A program made the position numbers and the translations under genes. Under the pieces are notes generated by a model. That model searched no databases, was not told the DNA's origin, and saw only the letters and a program-made list of their open reading frames with translations. DNA of 64,000 nt from Agarivorans sp. TSD2052 (lineage in GTDB: Bacteria > Pseudomonadota > Gammaproteobacteria > Enterobacterales > Celerinatantimonadaceae), in contig NZ_CP096670.1 in the NCBI RefSeq assembly GCF_023238625.1, positions 1,229,501-1,293,500 of the forward strand, in the 5' to 3' direction. This document shows, in pieces, positions 8,570 to 15,787 of the stretch (the first letter of the stretch is position 1; each line of letters starts with the position of its first letter).

Positions 8570-9427
8570 ATGTCTTATCTAGCTCCTTCAGAGTTTGTTA
8601 CCAAAATGGTTGATGCCGGTGAATCTAAAGTATTCATGTCAACCCGAGATACCGTTATTCGCGCATTTATGGCGGGGGCCATTTTGGCGCTTGCCGCTAT
8701 CTTTGCTATTACCATTGCGGTAAACACCGGTAACTTCTTAATCGGGGCAATCTTGTTCCCCGTTGGTTTTTGTATGCTTTATTTGATGGGTTTTGACTTA
8801 TTAACAGGAGTGTTTGTTTTAGTGCCGTTGGCGCTGCTAGATAAACGGCCCGGCGTAGATGTACCTGGCTTGTTGCGTAACTGGGGCTTAGTGTTTTTAG
8901 GTAACTTTGGTGGAGCCTTAACCGTTGCGGTGATGATGGCCTTTATTTTCACTTACGGCTTTAACATCGAAGCTGGTGCGGTGGGTGCTAAAGCAGCAGC
9001 CATTGGTGAAGCGCGTACCGTAGGTTATGCAGAACACGGTGTGGCAGGTTGGTTTACTATTTTTGTTCGCGGCATGTTGTGTAACTGGATGGTATCAATG
9101 GGTGTAGTAGGCGCGATGATTTCTACCAATGTTAGCGGTAAAGTTATCGCTATGTGGATGCCAATATTCTTGTTCTTCTACATGGGCTTCGAGCACTCTG
9201 TAGTAAACATGTTCTTGTTCCCATTTGGCCTAATCATGGGCGGTGATTTCTCGGTGATGGATTACTTCCTTTGGAACGAAATCCCTACGGCTTTAGGTAA
9301 CCTAGTGGGCGGATTAGCCTTTACCGGTCTAACCCTTTACACCACGCACATCAGAACAGCGCCTAAGCGTAAAGTCGCTAAATCAGCGGTAGAAGCGCCT
9401 AGCAAAACAGCTTCTGTTAACGCATAA
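8570..9427 (+). CDS. Formate/nitrite transporter (FNT) family channel, NirC-like
   Basis: This 285-aa inner-membrane protein has six predicted helices and the FNT-type half-motifs, including the membrane-buried stretch RGMLCNWMVSMG and LVGGLAF near the end. FNT pentamers pass small monovalent anions such as nitrite, formate or hydrosulfide. Nitrite, or possibly cyanate, is the likely cargo because of the cyanase two genes downstream. AGGGA precedes the start. The kinase/phosphatase gene follows after only ten bases, so they form one operon, expressed from the sigma-54 type promoter at 8398. I cannot separate FocA from NirC function on sequence alone. Confidence 0.88.
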   Translation: MSYLAPSEFVTKMVDAGESKVFMSTRDTVIRAFMAGAILALAAIFAITIAVNTGNFLIGAILFPVGFCMLYLMGFDLLTGVFVLVPLALLDKRPGVDVPGLLRNWGLVFLGNFGGALTVAVMMAFIFTYGFNIEAGAVGAKAAAIGEARTVGYAEHGVAGWFTIFVRGMLCNWMVSMGVVGAMISTNVSGKVIAMWMPIFLFFYMGFEHSVVNMFLFPFGLIMGGDFSVMDYFLWNEIPTALGNLVGGLAFTGLTLYTTHIRTAPKRKVAKSAVEAPSKTASVNA

Positions 9428-9436
9428 GGTTAATCA

Positions 9437-11158
9437 ATGACGAGCCAGCTGAGTGTTTCGATAGGCCAGTGTTCTGATAAAGGCCGTAAGGCGCTTAATC
9501 AAGATTGTTATGGCGTATCTACTCCGCGAGGCTCGCAGCTTAGTCACAAAGGGTTCGCTGCTGTTATGGCCGATGGCATTAGCAGCAGCGAAGTTAGCCA
9601 AGTCGCTAGCGAAACAGCAGTAAAAAGTTTCTTAGACGATTATTATTGTACGTCTGAAGTGTGGTCTGTGCAGCACTCGGCAGAAAAGGTGCTAGACGCT
9701 ACCAACTCTTGGTTGTACTCCCAGTCGCAACAAAGCCCTTATCACTACGATAAAAACAAAGGTTATGTATGTACCTTTAGTGCCTTGGTCATTAAGGGAA
9801 ATACCGCCCATATTTTTCATGTGGGGGATACGCGGGTTTATCGTTTAAATGACAATGGCCTAGAGCAACTGACAAAAGATCACCGCTTATGGGCCGGTGA
9901 AAATAAAAGTTATCTAAGTCGAGCCCTAGGTATCAGTGAATACTGTGAGTTTGATTACCAAAGTTTACGGGTTAGCACCGGCGATATTTTTCTACTCGCT
10001 ACTGATGGTGTGTATGAGTTTATAGATGCCGCGTTGGTGAACAGCACTATTCAAAACTATCCTGATGATTTAGAAGTCGCCGCCAAACATATCGTTGAAC
10101 AAGCCTATGCGGCAGGTAGTGACGATAACCTTAGCTTACAAATTATTCGAGTAGACCAACTAGCGTCACAAACCGGTCTGCTTCTCAAGAAACAAGTCGA
10201 AGTGCTGCCTTTTCCGCCGCTGTTAGAGGCGCGAATGCAGTTTGATGGCTACAGCATTGTTCGACAAATTCATGCCAGTAGTCGTAGCCATGTTTATTTG
10301 GCCTTAGATGAGCAATCGGGTCAGCAGGTTATTCTTAAAACGCCGTCGGTTGATATGCGCGAGGTGCCAGAGTATTTAGAGCGTTTTCTTACTGAAGAAT
10401 GGATAGCACGGCGCATTAACAGTGCGTATGTGCTCAAAGCCAACCGAACCCCGCGTGAACGTAATTATTTGTATACCGTATTTGAATACGTAGAAGGGCA
10501 AACACTCGCTCAGTGGATTACCGACAACCCAAAAGCCGACCTTAGCAGGGTAAGAGAAATTGTTGAGCAGGTGGCTAAAGGATTGCGAGCGTTTCATCGC
10601 ATGGACATGCTGCATCAAGATCTCAAGCCCGATAACATCATGATAGATAAAACCGGCACCATTAAAATTATCGATTTTGGTTCTGTGTGGGCGGCAGGTC
10701 TTGCCGAGCAAACCCAAGAGATAACCCAACAGCATTTATTAGGCACTGCCTTATACTCTGCCCCAGAGTTGTTTTTAGGTGAGGGAGGAAGCACTCGTGC
10801 CGAGCTGTTCTCTTTAGCCGTTATCAGCTATTACATGTTGTCTGGGCGTTACCCCTACGGGACAAAAGTGGCAGGCGCCAAAAGCCGAGCTGCGCAAAAA
10901 CGCTTGGTTTACCAATCGGTGCTAGATAAAGACAGTGAAGTACCGGTGTGGATAGATGATGCTTTAGAAAAAGCGTTACAAGTTAACCCCCAAAAGCGCC
11001 AAGAACAAATCACCGAATTTCTCTGTGATTTACGCCAACCTAATAAAGACTTTTTACATAAAACACGGGCACCTTTAGTAGAGCGTAACCCGGTGGTTGT
11101 ATGGCAGGGAATATCTGCGATTTTAGCTGTGGTGGTACTTTATTTAGTGAGTACCTAG
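9437..11158 (+). CDS. Fused PP2C phosphatase-Ser/Thr protein kinase, C-terminal membrane anchor
   Basis: This 573-aa two-domain protein starts with a PP2C-type phosphatase (about residues 5-235), with metal-binding Asp in MADGIS, GDTRVYRL, LATDGVYEF and GSDDNLSL. A eukaryotic-type protein kinase follows (about 265-530): invariant Lys301 in VILK, catalytic loop HQDLKPDN with Asp395, DFG at Asp413, and APE-like SAPELF. The glycine-rich loop is degenerate (RQIHASSRSHVYLA). A single hydrophobic segment near residues 552-571 anchors the C-terminus, so both enzymes would face the cytoplasm. Comparable kinase/phosphatase genes accompany nitrate/nitrite assimilation genes in Pseudomonas. A role in switching the adjacent transporter or other nitrogen proteins is inferred from position. 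Confidence 0.9.
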   Translation: MTSQLSVSIGQCSDKGRKALNQDCYGVSTPRGSQLSHKGFAAVMADGISSSEVSQVASETAVKSFLDDYYCTSEVWSVQHSAEKVLDATNSWLYSQSQQSPYHYDKNKGYVCTFSALVIKGNTAHIFHVGDTRVYRLNDNGLEQLTKDHRLWAGENKSYLSRALGISEYCEFDYQSLRVSTGDIFLLATDGVYEFIDAALVNSTIQNYPDDLEVAAKHIVEQAYAAGSDDNLSLQIIRVDQLASQTGLLLKKQVEVLPFPPLLEARMQFDGYSIVRQIHASSRSHVYLALDEQSGQQVILKTPSVDMREVPEYLERFLTEEWIARRINSAYVLKANRTPRERNYLYTVFEYVEGQTLAQWITDNPKADLSRVREIVEQVAKGLRAFHRMDMLHQDLKPDNIMIDKTGTIKIIDFGSVWAAGLAEQTQEITQQHLLGTALYSAPELFLGEGGSTRAELFSLAVISYYMLSGRYPYGTKVAGAKSRAAQKRLVYQSVLDKDSEVPVWIDDALEKALQVNPQKRQEQITEFLCDLRQPNKDFLHKTRAPLVERNPVVVWQGISAILAVVVLYLVST

Positions 11159-11235
11159 CGAGCGTGATAGCCATTCAGTCAGTATTGTTTTTAAACGATG
11201 TTATGAATCATTACAGTAAATGAAAGGAAGCACAG

Positions 11236-11685
11236 ATGATTACCAGTAGAGAAGAAGTAACCCAGTTAATTGTTGCCACTAAAGTGAAAAAAGGCATTAA
11301 ATGGAGTGAAGTGGCAACGGCCATTGGTTTGTCTAAAGAGTGGACTACCGCCGCTTGTTTAGGGCAAATGACCTTTGATAAGTCTCAAGCAGAAGTGGTG
11401 GGCGACTTATTTGAGTTATCTGACGAAGCCGTAGCCTGGTTGCAAATAGCCCCTTACAAAGGCTCGCTGCCAACGGCTGTGCCAACTGATCCGCTTATTT
11501 ATCGCTGGTATGAAGTGGTTAACGTATATGGCAGCACTATCAAAGAACTCATTCACGAAGAGTTTGGTGATGGCATTATGAGCGCGATTGATTTCTCTAT
11601 GGATATTAAGCGTGAGGAAAACCCAAACGGTGATCGGGTAAATGTGGTGTTATCGGGTAAGTTCTTGCCTTACAAGACCTATTAA
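11236..11685 (+). CDS. cynS: Cyanase (cyanate hydratase)
   Basis: This 149-aa enzyme catalyses the bicarbonate-dependent breakdown of cyanate to ammonia and CO2. The E. coli enzyme is 156 aa with catalytic Arg96, Glu99 and Ser122. Here Arg90, Glu93 (YRWYE) and Ser116 (IMSAIDF) occupy the equivalent places with a constant offset of six. The N-terminal half is the usual helix-turn-helix-like oligomerisation domain, and the C-terminus ends in GKFLPYKTY. The gene lies 77 bases after the kinase gene, has GAAAGGAAG upstream, and is followed by a good terminator. No cynR or cynT is adjacent; a beta-carbonic anhydrase that could supply bicarbonate is encoded 21 kb away. Confidence 0.96.
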   Translation: MITSREEVTQLIVATKVKKGIKWSEVATAIGLSKEWTTAACLGQMTFDKSQAEVVGDLFELSDEAVAWLQIAPYKGSLPTAVPTDPLIYRWYEVVNVYGSTIKELIHEEFGDGIMSAIDFSMDIKREENPNGDRVNVVLSGKFLPYKTY

Positions 11686-11706
11686 TTTAGTTGCTAAAGT
11701 GTATTT

Positions 11707-11732
11707 AAATCAGCCGCAGGGCTGATTTTTTT
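11707..11732 (+). terminator. Terminator after cynS
   Basis: AAATCAGCC (11707-11715) pairs with GGCTGATTT (11720-11728) around a GCAG loop and runs into further Ts. This closes the transporter-kinase-cyanase operon. Confidence 0.85.
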
Positions 11733-11938
11733 GGTTTGTCACTCGACTCTTTGTTATCTAGTAATAATCGCTCTGTATTTTCCTTGGCTGTTATTTCCCC
11801 TTCACCTGCGTTGAGTCGCATAGTACTTAAGCGAACAAGCAGATGGTTGTTTGACTGTAGTGAGTTTCAATTGTTGGGTTTTAGTGGGAGGACCCTAGGA
11901 GCGAGAAGATGCAGGGCGCAGGGCGGCCTTTCTTTTTC

Positions 11939-11973
11939 CTCCCTTTTTCTTTGGTCTTCAAAGAAAAAGGGAG
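11939..11973. repeat. Long perfect hairpin, probably a copy of a dispersed repeat; terminator of the CNNM gene
   Basis: A 15-bp perfect inverted repeat (11939-11953 with 11959-11973) surrounds a GTCTT loop, in a C/T-rich then A/G-rich context. It lies just beyond the 3' end of the CNNM gene on the minus strand and could end its transcript. The purine/pyrimidine arms resemble hairpins that recur between genes in marine gammaproteobacteria, but only one copy is present in this window. Confidence 0.6.
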
Positions 11974-12022
11974 TCACCGTCAAGGCGAAACCTACTGTAA
12001 GGCTAAGTACTTAAAGATAAAG

Positions 12023-13072
12023 CTAGCGGCTGTAACGTTGTTTCTTACTGCGTAAACGGCGTAACCATTGGAAGCGAGCTAGGCGTTGCATATCTTCAAT
12101 GGCGTCACTCTCGTCAATGATTTCTTGGCCAAGTAAGGTTTCCAATATATCTTCCATAGTCAGTAAACCTTGTACTTCGCCATATTCGTTTACTACCACT
12201 GCAATTAAATCGCGGGCTTGCAACAAGCTCTGATAGGCATGACGCACGCTGACACTGGCGGGAAGCATGAGTAGATCACGAGACAAATCACCTACTGGTT
12301 TATCACCAAGATTATTGAGTGCCGCCCCCATGATGTCTTGCTTATGTACATAGGAAACAAAATTGTCGCGATCATCTTGGTATACAGGGATCCGCGAGAA
12401 AGGCTCGGCTAAGTGTGATGCAATAAAGTCGGCCACGGTACTTTGCTGTTCGATGCGATGTACCACTGCGCGTGGGGTCATTACTTCGGTGACTTTTAAC
12501 TTTTCTAGTTGCAGTAAGTTGCGCAATACTTGCGATTCACCTGGCTCAATCACCCCTTGCTGGTGACCCAGTTCGGCTAATGCGCTGATTTCTTCGCGCA
12601 AGCTTGAGAAGTCTTCTTCATGCTTGCCAATGCGATCGGTAATACGGTCGCTTAACCAAACAAAAGGATAAAAAACCTTAATCATTATCGGTAGCAGCCA
12701 AGCGGCGAAAGGGGCCAGCTTACGCCAGTAGGTTACACCTAAGGTTTTGGGGATGATTTCGGATAATACCAATACCAGCACCGTCATAATGGCCGACGAA
12801 ATAGCCAGATATTGGGAGCCGTATAGTGAGGCTACTTGGGCACCTACACCTGCCGCTCCGGCAGTATGTGCTACGGTATTGAGGGTTAAAATTGCCGCTA
12901 AAGGCTTATCGATACTGTCTTTCAATTTGGCTAAATTGCTGGCCATTTTGGGGTACTGTTGCTGCTGCAACTGAATATAACTAGGCGATACGCTGAGCAA
13001 CACAGCCTCTAGCACCGAACATAGAAAGGACACAAAAATAGCAAGACACAAAAAACTCACTAAAAGAAACAC
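12023..13072 (-). CDS. CNNM/DUF21 membrane protein with CBS pair
   Basis: This 349-aa protein has an N-terminal DUF21/CNNM membrane domain (about residues 1-140, including LVLSEIIPKTLG) followed by a CBS-domain pair that starts with VMTPRAVVHRI and ends with GLLTMEDILETLLGQEI. CNNM/CorC-type proteins are linked to magnesium, cobalt or sodium-coupled metal efflux. The usual C-terminal CorC/HlyC domain is absent; the protein ends in a basic tail instead. The start is GTG with GGTGGG upstream. It appears to be monocistronic. The ion specificity cannot be read from the sequence. Confidence 0.87.
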   Translation of the reverse strand: MFLLVSFLCLAIFVSFLCSVLEAVLLSVSPSYIQLQQQQYPKMASNLAKLKDSIDKPLAAILTLNTVAHTAGAAGVGAQVASLYGSQYLAISSAIMTVLVLVLSEIIPKTLGVTYWRKLAPFAAWLLPIMIKVFYPFVWLSDRITDRIGKHEEDFSSLREEISALAELGHQQGVIEPGESQVLRNLLQLEKLKVTEVMTPRAVVHRIEQQSTVADFIASHLAEPFSRIPVYQDDRDNFVSYVHKQDIMGAALNNLGDKPVGDLSRDLLMLPASVSVRHAYQSLLQARDLIAVVVNEYGEVQGLLTMEDILETLLGQEIIDESDAIEDMQRLARFQWLRRLRSKKQRYSR

Positions 13073-13308
13073 TTAACCCACCATATAGTTGTAGAAAGAT
13101 TCAGCCATTAGCAACAGGTTCATGTAAACACATGTACTTGTATTAAAGACTTAGCCTTAGATTAGAGGTATTACTAACACGATGTGCGTAGGGATTATAG
13201 AAAAATCAAAAAAAATTGATTTTTAGCGTTCAATTTTTGAGCTGTCGAATATGATTACCTTGATGACTAGCTAGCCAGACACTACTGACCGGCTAGCATA
13301 AGTCTGCT

Positions 13309-14028
13309 TTAGAAGTGCCACTTCACTAACAATGATGCCACGCGCTCGTCTACATCAGAGCCGTATTTATTGTTCCAATAGGCATACTCAACACCTAAGT
13401 AGAGTGGTGACTTCAAGTTGAAATTTTTACCCGCGTTCCACTTAAATTGCGGAGTTAGGTTCATTTCTGACTTATTGGTATCACTGGCCGTTGACCAGTC
13501 CATGAAGCCATCAATTAAGAAATCTTGATTGCCAATGCTGAACGGTGCACCCCAAGTGATCGTAAGCTGATTATCATCATCCCAAACGTCGTTACTGGCA
13601 TGGTATAGGTTCAGGTTGAAGTATTTGAATCCTGGGACAGTTAAACCTACACCTACCCCGTATAGGAAGTTATCAAAGCCATCGCCCATTTCCCATGTAC
13701 CCGCGATGAGCACATCATTAATCGGCCCAAAACTTAAGTCGCTGCTGGTTAATTTACCAAAACTCAAACGTGGAGATAGCTCTCCATAAAAGCTACTTGA
13801 TCCCTCAGATGGCATTGTTCTGTCGATAAACAGAAAGTTGTCTCCCCAGCTGTGCCCGCTGGTATGCTCTAGCGTCATTACCTGCATTTTACCATTTGGG
13901 GTAAATTCATAATCGGTACCGTAAAGATAACTTAGGCTAAAGTCACTCCACTGCATTTCGGCTGAAGCCGAACCGGCAATGACTAAACTAGATAATGCTA
14001 AAGAAGCTAACTTGATGCGTTTGTTCAT
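13309..14028 (-). CDS. Tsx-like outer-membrane nucleoside channel
   Basis: This 239-aa protein has a 23-residue signal peptide ending in ASA. The mature part alternates in beta-strand fashion, is rich in Trp, Tyr and Asp, and ends in Phe (LLVKWHF), as expected for an outer-membrane barrel. Overall it resembles the nucleoside-specific channel-forming Tsx family, which admits nucleosides and deoxynucleosides. The cargo here is an inference from the family. The gene is monocistronic. Two operator-like dyads lie 36-90 bases upstream of its start, so it is probably under a local repressor. Confidence 0.78.
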   Translation of the reverse strand: MNKRIKLASLALSSLVIAGSASAEMQWSDFSLSYLYGTDYEFTPNGKMQVMTLEHTSGHSWGDNFLFIDRTMPSEGSSSFYGELSPRLSFGKLTSSDLSFGPINDVLIAGTWEMGDGFDNFLYGVGVGLTVPGFKYFNLNLYHASNDVWDDDNQLTITWGAPFSIGNQDFLIDGFMDWSTASDTNKSEMNLTPQFKWNAGKNFNLKSPLYLGVEYAYWNNKYGSDVDERVASLLVKWHF

Positions 14029-14063
14029 TATTGTATTCCCTTACTGTGTAATAACTTTTTACT

Positions 14064-14077
14064 TGACCACTTGGTCA
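14064..14077. promoter_or_regulatory. Operator-like dyad 1 upstream of the Tsx-like gene
   Basis: TGACCACTTGGTCA has perfect TGACCA/TGGTCA arms two bases apart. A near copy lies 38 bases away, and together they flank the likely promoter. The geometry suits a TetR-family dimer, but the regulator is unknown. Confidence 0.5.
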
Positions 14078-14101
14078 GTCGTTGGCTACGAAGCAATAAC
14101 T

Positions 14102-14115
14102 TGGCCAAGTGGTCA
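14102..14115. promoter_or_regulatory. Operator-like dyad 2 upstream of the Tsx-like gene
   Basis: TGGCCAAGTGGTCA is the inverted near-copy of dyad 1, with one arm mismatch. The outer bases also match in inverted orientation (CTTGACCACTTGG at 14062-14074, CCAAGTGGTCAAG at 14105-14117). Confidence 0.5.
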
Positions 14116-14117
14116 AG

Positions 14118-14465
14118 AATGTCTTTTCGTTAAATATGGGATGACTATTTATTGTTTTATTTTAGGGGGTTATGTTGTCTTATTTAGTTTTGGCTGGTGA
14201 GTGGGGTTAATCTTCAGTGAGGACGTTAATGCACAATAAACATGCGCTGATGGATACATTTTCACCAATATAACCCTTTGTTTTAGTGTGGTTTTGGTCT
14301 TGGGAGGCATGATTATTTTGTTATAGATTGGTTTCGTGTCGCCCTAGCATCTGAACGTATCCGGCTTTGAGACAAAACGTGGAGGTTTTCGCCACTACGA
14401 CCAGGGCGTATTTGATTGAAGTAAAGGTTTTATGCCGCAAAAGATTCGGCGCAAAGTAATGGGCA
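14118..14465. other. Intergenic region without recognised genes
   Basis: About 350 bases between the Tsx-like gene's upstream dyads and the end of the AraC-family gene. I see no plausible coding frame, RNA gene or clear terminator. Confidence 0.4.
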
Positions 14466-15485
14466 TTACTCTGGAGGAGGGGTGTACTCCCTAGGCGTGA
14501 CACCAAACCATCTCTTAAAAGCCTTGTGAAAACTGCTGCTGTCGCTAAAACCTAGGCTATAGCTAATTTCAAGAATAGTTAATTTTCCCGCTCTAATTAG
14601 CGTTGCTGCACGCTTTTTTCTGATCTGGTCAACGATAGCCACGAAGCTGGTCTTTTCTTGCTCTAGTCTGCGATACAACGTTTGGCGACTCATATGCAAT
14701 TGCGCGCTGAGATCATCAACTCGAATAATATGGCCTTCAGTAAGATGCTCTCCGATTATCTCTGCTACCTGGTTTTTGATTTTTTGTGGGTGTTTAATGG
14801 TATCTAATGCCTCGGAGGCTGACTTAGCCATGACAGATTTTAGGTAACGGTTGCCAGTTGTTATGGGGTGTTCAAGCAATTTTGAGGAGAATGACAGCCG
14901 GTTTTGAGTGTCGTTAAAGCTTAAGTTTTCGCCAAAAATTGCGATGTATTTGTCTAGATAAGCGGGTTGCTTAAAAGTAAAACTAGCACTTTGGATGGAG
15001 AGATAGTCCGAGCTGAGCGCTCTAGCCCATGATACTAATGCGGCCATACTGCGTTCAATAGCTTGGTAGGGATAGCCCCTATTTTCGTCAATATAAAGCG
15101 TTAGTGAGCAGATTTTTTGATCATGTTCAATTTCCCAGCGTTCAGAGGCGTTCATCAAGGCAATGTTTTGTTGAAAAACATTCAACGCTTCTCCAAGGTT
15201 ATCAGATTGGCTCACCCAACTGGCCAATAAACCTTTTGACTGAGGGTCAATCGTTTGGCCTAAAATTAGTCCGAAATCATCAGATGGGCTAAATTCTGCT
15301 AACAGATGCCACAGCGCTAATAGACGGGCCTCTGAAACACGAGCTAAGGGGTTTTGTGTATCTTCATGGTTTAGGTGTAAACGCAGGTACTGATCTTTGC
15401 CGATGGGAGGAAGCAATAGACACGCCTTGATCAAGTCCTTCATAGAGGCTACTGACACAGTGATAACAGTGCTCGGTTCAGTCAT
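14466..15485 (-). CDS. AraC-family transcriptional regulator
   Basis: This 339-aa regulator has an N-terminal ligand-sensing domain of the OruR/ArgR-like 'arabinose-binding' type (PF12625-like) and a C-terminal double helix-turn-helix. DDLSAQLHMSRQTLYRRL is the first recognition unit and LGFSDSSSFHKAFKRWFG the second, ending in PREYTPP. It would bind DNA as an activator; the ligand is unknown. An ATG at 15485 is chosen; a TTG four codons upstream keeps the frame, and neither has a clear ribosome binding site. The divergent neighbour, an M4-like protease lipoprotein starting at 15788, is a possible target. Confidence 0.88.
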   Translation of the reverse strand: MTEPSTVITVSVASMKDLIKACLLLPPIGKDQYLRLHLNHEDTQNPLARVSEARLLALWHLLAEFSPSDDFGLILGQTIDPQSKGLLASWVSQSDNLGEALNVFQQNIALMNASERWEIEHDQKICSLTLYIDENRGYPYQAIERSMAALVSWARALSSDYLSIQSASFTFKQPAYLDKYIAIFGENLSFNDTQNRLSFSSKLLEHPITTGNRYLKSVMAKSASEALDTIKHPQKIKNQVAEIIGEHLTEGHIIRVDDLSAQLHMSRQTLYRRLEQEKTSFVAIVDQIRKKRAATLIRAGKLTILEISYSLGFSDSSSFHKAFKRWFGVTPREYTPPPE

Positions 15486-15787
15486 TAATGATACCAAGGG
15501 ACAGCTCGTAGATACCGCGGGACATTTAGCCTCCTTAAATGTTTAGTTACAATAAAGCGCTTGAAGGTTTTATGAGAAACCAGCTTTTCAGTGCCATTAT
15601 GCCTTGCTGTGTCATTTGTGAAAGCGTTAATCTACTTGCTCGAGTTAAGGCCTAGCAAGATAGGTTCAAGCTTAAGTAGCGGCGCTTTACTCAATCGGTA
15701 TAACCAAGCTCCAAGTTAATGCGCCATAGTGCCAGATGACTTACTTAGAAAACAAAAAAAAGCATTTATAGACAGGGATAGTCATCA
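15486..15787. other. Divergent intergenic region, AraC regulator / M4-like protease
   Basis: Roughly 300 bases with no coding frame of note. Both genes start here, so it must hold two promoters, but I cannot mark them with confidence. Confidence 0.4.

Noticed and set aside
11736-12014. 92-codon open frame after cynS
   Set aside because: It spans the hairpin repeat, has a biased Ser/Arg composition with no plausible domain, and no ribosome binding site.
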